Below, piece by piece: positions 5,610 to 10,418 of a stretch of 10,418 nucleotides of DNA. The translations under genes were made by a program, and so were the position numbers. Every line of letters begins with the position of its first letter. The first letter of the stretch is position 1. The DNA is from Verrucomicrobiota bacterium (GTDB lineage Bacteria; Verrucomicrobiota; Verrucomicrobiia; Chthoniobacterales; UBA10450). Under the pieces are notes generated by a model. That model was given only the letters and a program-made list of their open reading frames with translations. It had not been told where the DNA came from and made no database searches. The stretch is taken from the NCBI GenBank assembly GCA_003218785.1, contig QHOM01000081.1:1-10418 (forward strand), read 5' to 3'.

Positions 5610-7174
5610 ATGAGAAATTTGTTTCTTTTCCTCGGGATTTTTGCACAGATCGGCATCCTTACCGACCGGACCTTTGGCGGCGGTGAAACATCTTCCGCAG
5701 GCGGTGTTCCCACGTTTACTCTCGATCAGGCGATCCTGACGGCGCTGCAGCGTAATCCGGATATTCTGCGGGCGGAACAGGAGATCAAGCGCACAAAAGG
5801 CGTGATCATTCAGATTCGGGCGCAGGCATTGCCGCATATTACACCGAGCGGAACGTTTGAATGGACTGATCCGAACCTGATTGGCGCCCGGATATTGGGA
5901 GGTACGGGTACGACGACCACCGGTCCGACGACCACGGGTGCGACGATCACGGGTGCGACGGCCACGGCTGCGACGGCCACGGCTGCGACGACCGCGGGTA
6001 CGACGCTATCCTCGTCCCTCGTTGACTCGCCGCCGTCGCAGGTCCGCGATCCCCAACCCATGGCGAGCCCGTCCCCGATACCAAGTGTCACTAATACTCA
6101 GCTGAGCGATATATCCTACAACATCTCCGTCCTTGGAACGCAGTTGATTTTTAACGGCACAACCTGGCCGTCGATCCGCGGTACCTTTTTTCAGCGAGAC
6201 AGCGCCTACTTCGCGTTCCGCAATACCCTGGACCAAGTCATTGCGACCGTGAAAACACAGTTCTATCACAGAACCGCTTCGAAGCGGGAACAGTTCCGCG
6301 CTTCAATGTGCTGCAGGCGGAAGTCGCTCTCTACAACCAAATTCCCCAACTGATTACTGCGCAGAACAACTACCGAATATCCAAGCTTGTTCTGGCCAAG
6401 ACCATCGGCCTCGATTTTAACCCGCTGCGCGGCGAAAATCCGCCGCTTGAAGTTGTTGGTGAAATGCCCTACATCCCGCGCAACATCGCGCTGGTCGATG
6501 CGATCGAGCTTGGGAAACAGCGGCGCCCATTTCTCAAACAGGCGCGGGCAAATGTTTTGAACCAGATCGAGCAAGTGCATGTGGCGCTGGGTCAGTTTCT
6601 TCCGAGCATCAACACAACCGGAGGCGGCGAATGGGTCAGTTCGCCGACCAACTCGAGCTGGCATGATATTTCGAAGGGTTGGATTGCAGAGGTGACGGGA
6701 AGCGTGCCGATTTGGGATAGCGGCGCGATTTATGGCCAGGTTAAACAACAGCGCGCTCTCCTTTCGGAAGCCAAAATCAGCTACGACGACGACGTTCGGC
6801 AGGTTGAACTCGAGGTGCAACAGTCCTATTCAAATTTGCAGCAGAACCGCGAACTAATTCAGAGCCAGGAGAAAAACGTGGAGCAAGCCGATGAAGCGCT
6901 GCGTCTGGCCAAAGCCCGCTTGGACGCTGGCGCAGGAACTCAGTTGGACGTGCTCAATGCCCAAGTCCAGTTACTGACTGCGCAATCGACGCGCTTGCAG
7001 GCGCTCTTCGGCTACAATTCCGCCCTTGCGGAGTTCGACCGCGTCACGGGTGCGCAGAGTACCTATACCGAATCGTTCGCCAACCTGACGCCGCGCGCGA
7101 CGCGAACGAAAACGTACTATACGGGAAGCGATGTCGATGCCACGGGGAAACCAAAGTCCGAGTTATCGCGGTAG
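5610..7174 (+). pseudogene. TolC-family outer-membrane efflux gene, frame-disrupted
   Basis: An outer-membrane channel of the TolC/OEP type, normally the exit duct of a drug or metabolite efflux system. The first part (5610-6269, 220 residues) has a weak signal-peptide-like start (MRNLFLFLGIFAQIGIL) and the first OEP helix region (FTLDQAILTALQRNPDILRAEQEI). Two strand segments follow, flanking a Thr/Ala/Gly-rich loop, and it reaches TVKTQFYH. After 6269 the homology continues in another frame with QNRFEAGTVPRFNVLQAEVALYNQ, a hallmark OEP motif. The second OEP repeat follows, through LDAGAGTQLDVLNAQVQLLTAQ, to the stop at 7172-7174. Comparable proteins carry roughly 25 residues between the two joined segments, so this is a deletion of 3n+1 bases rather than a one-base slip. 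Either the gene is inactive or the assembly is wrong here. The start at 5610 lacks a good ribosome-binding site. Family assignment is secure; substrate is unknown. Confidence 0.85.
5907..6011 (+). repeat. 15-bp tandem repeat, about 7 units, in the TolC-like gene
   Basis: Units of consensus GGTGCGACGRCCACG start at 5907, 5922, 5937, 5952, 5967, 5982 and 5997; the first six are well conserved and the seventh decays. Each encodes five residues of the type G-A-T-A-T (GTTTT, GPTTT, GATIT, GATAT, AATAT, AATTA, GTTLS), protein residues 100-134. Because the unit is a multiple of three, gain or loss of copies changes length without breaking the frame. Confidence 0.9.
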
Positions 7175-7175
7175 A

Positions 7176-7240
7176 TCCGTTGTCATATCGAGCGAAAGCT
7201 TGCCCTAGGCGAAGGGGAATGGGTCGAGATATCCGTTCCA
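7176..7240. repeat. Possible interspersed intergenic repeat
   Basis: The 79-base gap between the TolC-like gene and pgeF contains TTGTCATATCGAGCGAA (7180-7196) and, 27 bases on, TCGAGATATCC (7224-7234). The two ends form an imperfect inverted pair (ATATCGA against TCGAGATAT). The pattern resembles the short TGTCAT...GAGCGAA...GAGAtATC elements scattered in many environmental bacterial genomes. Only one copy is in the window, so calling it a repeat rests on resemblance. Confidence 0.3.
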
Positions 7241-7253
7241 GTTAATCAATTTC

Positions 7254-7934
7254 GTGCAGCCTCTGCCTGTTGAATATTTCTCTGCTCTGGCGGAGCTGCC
7301 GAATTGTCGTCATGTTTTTACGCGGCGAATCGCGGGGATCGACGTCTCACACAATAAAGCTGAAGCATTGGCGCGGCTAGAGAAAGCGCACCAACAGATT
7401 CGTCATGCCACTGGATTCGGCGATTGGCCGCTGCTTACTGCCGAGCAAATTCACGGCGATAAAATCGCAATCGTCGATCTTGCAGACTGTAGGGGCAGCC
7501 GTGTCGGCTGCGAAGACAAACATTTTTCCGGCTGCGACGGCATTATCACCAATCAACACGGTGTCGCGGTGGGCATTTATGTTGCCGACTGCTGCGCCGT
7601 TTATATTGTCGATCCAAAAACGCCTGCCATCGGTCTTGTGCATTCTGGACGCAAAGGAACCGAGTTCGGCGTCGTCTCGAATGCCATCGCCCAAATGGCG
7701 GCGCGCTTTGGATCGAACCCTGGCGATCTGATCGTGCAACTCAGTCCCTGTATTCGTCCGCCTCATTACGAGATCAATTTCGCAGCGAAGATTGTCGAAC
7801 AGTGTCGCGCACAAGGCTTGCACAATATCAATGACGGCGGCATCTGCACAGCTTGCCATGTCGATGTTTACTATTCGTACCGCGCCGAAAAAGGAAGAAC
7901 CGGCCGCATGCTGGCGTTGCTCGGACTGCTGTAG
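7254..7934 (+). CDS. pgeF: Laccase-domain purine nucleoside phosphorylase (PgeF/YfiH)
   Basis: Belongs to the YfiH/PgeF/LACC1 family, formerly called multicopper polyphenol oxidase; characterised members cleave or deaminate purine nucleosides or edit a peptidoglycan precursor. The three zinc-site residues are present: H67 in EQIHG, C113 in VADCCAV and H130 in LVHSG. Other family marks are CDGIITNQ (94-101), SPCIRPPHYEI (164-174) near the usual GPxIgxcxYEV position, ICT (197-199) and YYSYRAEKGRTGRMLALLGL at the C-terminus. The usual HAGWRGT is HSGRKGTE here, losing the tryptophan. Length, 226 residues, is slightly short. The GTG at 7254 is the first start in frame and has no strong ribosome-binding site. 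It lies 79 bases after the TolC-like gene, separated by a repeat-like spacer, so co-transcription is uncertain. Confidence 0.88.
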   Translation: MQPLPVEYFSALAELPNCRHVFTRRIAGIDVSHNKAEALARLEKAHQQIRHATGFGDWPLLTAEQIHGDKIAIVDLADCRGSRVGCEDKHFSGCDGIITNQHGVAVGIYVADCCAVYIVDPKTPAIGLVHSGRKGTEFGVVSNAIAQMAARFGSNPGDLIVQLSPCIRPPHYEINFAAKIVEQCRAQGLHNINDGGICTACHVDVYYSYRAEKGRTGRMLALLGLL

Positions 7935-7987
7935 CCGCATCTCTGTGAACGCGTGGCGTGCGCGTTGCAAAGACACATCAGCGCCGC

Positions 7988-8005
7988 GCTTTCGCACAGC
8001 GAAGC
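7988..8005. other. Small hairpin between convergent pgeF and lpxA
   Basis: GCTTTCGC (7988-7995) pairs with GCGAAGC (7999-8005) apart from one bulged T, with a 3-base loop. It sits in the 73-base gap between two convergent genes, just after the lpxA stop codon, where a bidirectional terminator would be expected. No T-tract follows on either strand, so function is doubtful. Confidence 0.25.
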
Positions 8006-8007
8006 CA

Positions 8008-8775
8008 CTACAGCGCTGCGCCCCTCTTGTAAGGGCAGATCCCGCGTTTTTTTGCTGCCGCGACAAACGCGAAGAATTCTCGCGCGGCTGCGCCAAAGTC
8101 TGTGACAGCCGCTTTCTCCAGTGCCTGTGAGGTGTTCAGGCCGCTTGTGTAAAGAAGCTTAAACGCCGCTTTGATTTCTTCCCGATCTTCCACGCTGAAA
8201 CCGCCGCGCCGCAGACCGACCACGTTGACTCCAAAAACAGAGTTGCGCTCGCCCGCGACCACGAACGGCGGCAGATCCTTTCCGAAAGCAGAGCTGCCTT
8301 GCACCATCACCAGTCGCCCGATGTGCATGAACTGGTGAAATGTCGATCCGCCGCCGAGAAACGCGCCGTCGTCCACGCGCACGTGTCCAGCCAATAAACA
8401 ATTGTTCGCGATGATGACATTGTTTCCAATGAGGCAATTGTGCCCGATGTGCGCGCCCGCCATCAGAAAATTATTGTCGCCAATTCTAGTAAGGCTGCCA
8501 TTGGGACTCCCACGATGGATCGTGCAATACTCGCGAATGACATTGTCGTTGCCGATCACGACCTTCGTTTTCCGGTCCGGCGAAAAGGAAAGATCTTGGG
8601 GCGGCGCGCCAATAATCGCGCCGTGTCCGATAAAATTGCCTGTGCCGATCGTCACATCGCCTTCAATGACCACGTGCGATTGCGTGATCGTTTTATTACC
8701 GATTACCACCTGTGGCCCGATTGTCGAAAACGGCCCGATCTCGACATCGGCGCCGATTCGTGCGCTGGGATCCAC
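8008..8775 (-). CDS. lpxA: UDP-N-acetylglucosamine acyltransferase LpxA, abnormal start
   Basis: Catalyses the first step of lipid A synthesis, moving a 3-hydroxyacyl group from ACP to UDP-GlcNAc in the cytoplasm. The N-terminal two thirds is a left-handed parallel beta-helix of hexapeptide repeats (SARIGADVEIGPFSTIGP onward). MAGAHIGHNC (105-114) holds the catalytic-type histidine H112, and an alpha-helical C-terminus ends with KRGICPYKRG. The GTG at 8775 is the only conventional start (255 residues), with no ribosome-binding site. However, the reading frame upstream of it encodes LHPTAL (8776-8793), matching the usual LpxA beginning (M-I-H-P-T-A), with no ATG, GTG or TTG in front. The original start has therefore apparently been lost, and about six residues of homology lie outside the predicted protein. 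The usual lpxD, lpxC-fabZ and lpxB neighbours are absent; radC overlaps it by 80 bases instead. Confidence 0.88.
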   Translation of the reverse strand: MDPSARIGADVEIGPFSTIGPQVVIGNKTITQSHVVIEGDVTIGTGNFIGHGAIIGAPPQDLSFSPDRKTKVVIGNDNVIREYCTIHRGSPNGSLTRIGDNNFLMAGAHIGHNCLIGNNVIIANNCLLAGHVRVDDGAFLGGGSTFHQFMHIGRLVMVQGSSAFGKDLPPFVVAGERNSVFGVNVVGLRRGGFSVEDREEIKAAFKLLYTSGLNTSQALEKAAVTDFGAAAREFFAFVAAAKKRGICPYKRGAAL

Positions 8776-9436
8776 AAGAGCCGTCGGGTGAAGGCGCGCC
8801 GATAATAATGTGATCGAGCAATTTGATTTGCAGAAGCTCGGCGGCCTCGGCCAGACGCCGCGTCAGGCTGTGATCGGCCTGGCTTGGCGACGCGTCGCCG
8901 GACGGATGATTATGCACGACAATCACGGCGTGAGCCGAATAAGTGAGCGCCGGGCGAAAGATTTCACGCGGATGAGCAATGCTCTCATTGAGGCTGCCGA
9001 CCGAAACCTCCTCAATGTGCACAAGGCGGTATCGGGTATCGAGCAGGATCACGCGCAGCGACTCAGTTCGTAGTCGGCGCATCTCCGGCCCGACGAGCTC
9101 GCTCACGAGTTCGGGTGAATCGAGTTTTTGCTTCGATAATGTTTCGCGTGCGAGCCGCTGGCCCAAGCCAAACGCTGCTACCAACTCAAGAGCTTTCGTC
9201 GGACCGATGCCAGGAATTTCCAGTAGTTCTTTCACACTGCACCGGCTTATGCCAGTGAGGGATTTGTACTTTTCGAGAAGTTGCCGCCCTACTTCGACTG
9301 CATTCGCGCCCCGCAATCCTGTGCGCAAGAGAATAGCGATCAATTCCGAGTCACTTAGCGCCGATACTCCGCGCGCAAGCAGTTTTTCTCGCGGCCGCTC
9401 GTCCTCCGGCATCTCACGGATTTTAAGCTGCGGCAT
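8696..9436 (-). CDS. radC: RadC-family JAB/MPN protein, altered C-terminus
   Basis: A conserved bacterial JAMM-domain protein of uncertain biological role, once linked to DNA repair. Residues 1-213 look normal: an N-terminal domain with PREKLLARGVSALSDSELIAI, a helix-hairpin-helix at LLEIPGIGPTKALELVAAFG (71-90), and the JAB domain with SVGSLNESIAHPREIF (145-160). The JAMM motif runs HNHPSGDASPSQAD (H175, H177, S185, D188), then LLDHIIIG (206-213). Family members then end within about 15-20 residues in a conserved S-F-x-E-x-G-L type motif. Here APSPDG is followed by 27 arginine-rich residues read from lpxA in the wrong frame, with the stop at 8696. So the natural end is missing while the metal site remains. 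ATG at 9436 (MPQLKIREMPEDERPRE) is the normal family start. It follows the polyprenyl synthase after a 74-base folded spacer. Confidence 0.9.
   Translation of the reverse strand: MPQLKIREMPEDERPREKLLARGVSALSDSELIAILLRTGLRGANAVEVGRQLLEKYKSLTGISRCSVKELLEIPGIGPTKALELVAAFGLGQRLARETLSKQKLDSPELVSELVGPEMRRLRTESLRVILLDTRYRLVHIEEVSVGSLNESIAHPREIFRPALTYSAHAVIVVHNHPSGDASPSQADHSLTRRLAEAAELLQIKLLDHIIIGAPSPDGSCGSQRTNRRRCRDRAVFDNRATGGNR
8780..8794 (-). other. Apparent deletion or join point between radC and lpxA
   Basis: The same bases encode RadC residues 215-219 (PSPDG) in one frame and the LpxA-like N-terminal sequence LHPTA in another. Both readings look native, so the join lies within about 14 bases, as left by recombination or an assembly collapse at a short microhomology. 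The radC end and the lpxA start codon are both missing. Confidence 0.55.
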
Positions 9437-9507
9437 AATGTGGGAACGGCCTCAGTGCCGTGATGTGAGGTTGCTAAGAGTCGGGACACCAAAGTCCCTC
9501 CCACATT
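9437..9507. repeat. Folded intergenic element (nested inverted repeats)
   Basis: Perfect 9-bp arms AATGTGGGA (9437-9445) and TCCCACATT (9499-9507) enclose two further hairpins, CGGC/GCCG (9447-9460) and GGGAC/GTCCC (9483-9498), so either strand could fold as a three-way junction. It fills nearly the whole gap between the polyprenyl synthase and radC. The GTCGGGACACCAAAGTCCCTCCCACA-type half has the look of a dispersed REP- or MITE-like element, but no second copy is in the window. It could also act as an RNA processing or attenuation structure between the two genes. Confidence 0.55.
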
Positions 9508-9510
9508 CCA

Positions 9511-10418
9511 TCAGATGCGAAGCTGATCGAACATTTCGCACAACGCGTCGCCGAGAGAGAACAGTGCATTGGCGTAAGGATTGGACTCGATTCCATCCAA
9601 CGCGATTTGCGCTCCGCGAATCAGATCGCTACCCGCGTCGATGGATTCGTTGAGCGCTCCGTCGTTCGCGCCATTCTTCAGGAGCTCAATCATGTCTTCG
9701 ATTTTTTCTTCGAGCACAAGCTGGCAACAGCGTTCCCGCTCGAACTCCGAGGCGGAACGCAGGAAAATCAAAACCGGCAAAGTAAACTTGCCTTTGCGCA
9801 GATCGGTGCCGAGCGTTTTGCCAGTCGCGCTCTCGCTGCCGGCAAGATCGACGCAATCATCGTAAATCTGATACGCCGTCCCAATTTGAAAGCCGAAATT
9901 TTTGAATGTTTCGATTACGTTCAGCTCGGCTTCGCTGATGAGCGCGGCCAGTTCCGCTGCGGCGGAAAAAAGCGAGCCGGTTTTCATTTCTACGATCCGC
10001 AAATAATCCTGGACAGTCAGGTTCAGATCGAACCGGCGTTGAGTCTGGATCATTTCTCCCGAACAGATTTCACGTGCCGCTCGCGCAATCGCGCGACTGA
10101 TGCCTGCATTCTCAAAACTTGTGGAGAGATTCAGAGCGTGTGCGAAAAGGAAATCGCCCAAAAGAACGCTGAGCGAATTGCCCCAGCGCGCATTTACCGT
10201 AGGCCGCGCCCGGCGGTGCTCAGCCTCGTCCAGGACGTCGTCGTGCACTAGCGTGGCGACGTGGATGAGTTCAACGATTACAGCAAGATCGATATGTTCC
10301 GAATTGATTTCGCCGGTCGCGCCGCCGGCCAGAAGGGCAAGCAGCGGACGCAGACGCTTCCCGCGGCCGCCAATGGCGTAGGTTACATAGCCTTCGATGT
10401 CGGGGTCAAAAGCTGCCG
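9511..10418 (-). CDS. Long-chain polyprenyl diphosphate synthase, 5' end outside window
   Basis: Condenses isopentenyl diphosphate units onto an allylic primer to make the polyprenyl chain of quinones or a related carrier. About 302 residues are present; the frame runs off the right edge, so roughly the first 20-30 residues are missing. In order: GGRGKRLRP (complement of about 10350-10376), the substrate-binding G-x-x-K-R-x-R-P; the first aspartate-rich motif HDDVLDEAEHRR (just below 10248, DDxxD); GDFLFAHAL; and the second aspartate-rich motif YDDCVDLAGSE with KTLGTDLRKGKFTLP downstream. All key residues are intact. The residues before DDVLD, HVATLV, are small, and the overall form fits an octaprenyl or heptaprenyl type (IspB-like), but chain length cannot be fixed by eye. 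It is the first gene of a minus-strand run that continues to radC and lpxA. Confidence 0.9.
   Translation of the reverse strand, partial: AAFDPDIEGYVTYAIGGRGKRLRPLLALLAGGATGEINSEHIDLAVIVELIHVATLVHDDVLDEAEHRRARPTVNARWGNSLSVLLGDFLFAHALNLSTSFENAGISRAIARAAREICSGEMIQTQRRFDLNLTVQDYLRIVEMKTGSLFSAAAELAALISEAELNVIETFKNFGFQIGTAYQIYDDCVDLAGSESATGKTLGTDLRKGKFTLPVLIFLRSASEFERERCCQLVLEEKIEDMIELLKNGANDGALNESIDAGSDLIRGAQIALDGIESNPYANALFSLGDALCEMFDQLRI

Noticed and set aside
5907..6011. CRISPR-like array
   Set aside because: The 15-bp units are directly adjacent with no spacers and are in frame within a coding region. No CRISPR array is visible anywhere in the window.
5810..6091. A Val/Ala-rich minus-strand frame opposite the tandem repeat
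   Set aside because: Its repetitive valine stretch is only the complement of the Thr/Ala-coding repeats of the TolC-like gene.
7377..8096. A 239-residue minus-strand open frame opposite pgeF
   Set aside because: It lies opposite a gene with clear family motifs and overlaps the lpxA end; its sequence matches no family I know.
9607..10251. A 214-residue plus-strand open frame opposite the polyprenyl synthase
   Set aside because: The opposite strand carries both aspartate-rich motifs in the right order; this frame is a shadow.

Overview
The window looks like chromosomal DNA of a Gram-negative (LPS-making) soil or freshwater bacterium. A Verrucomicrobiota origin (Chthoniobacterales or Udaeobacter-like) is my best guess, from the style of the proteins and of the intergenic repeats. 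That placement is inference; no rRNA or marker search was possible.

Bases 1-3598 look like the end of an integrated mobile element. They abut the 3' end of a tRNA-Ser(GCU) gene (3599-3686, minus strand), a classical integration site. All element genes lie on the minus strand. First comes an unrecognised 257-residue charged protein with its own terminator. Then, behind a pair of direct repeats, lies a tightly coupled operon: an AlpA/excisionase-like DNA-binding protein, an unrecognised 60-residue protein joined by ATGA overlaps on both sides, and a 623-residue primase-helicase. No integrase or second attachment site is visible; the element should continue to the left. A strong plus-strand terminator lies inside the 60-residue gene and implies an antisense transcript.

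Bases 3795-7934 hold plus-strand chromosomal genes: moeA (molybdenum cofactor insertion), a MarR-family regulator, a TolC-like outer-membrane efflux gene broken by a frame change with missing sequence, and a PgeF/YfiH (laccase-domain) gene. The TolC-like gene carries a 15-bp tandem repeat encoding a Thr/Ala/Gly-rich surface loop.

Bases 8008-10418 hold minus-strand genes: the 5'-truncated polyprenyl diphosphate synthase, radC and lpxA. The radC/lpxA boundary is abnormal. RadC lacks its conserved C-terminal end, LpxA lacks its normal start, and the two homologies overlap in different frames across about 14 bases. This suggests a deletion or an assembly join at a microhomology. A folded, repeat-like element lies between the synthase and radC.
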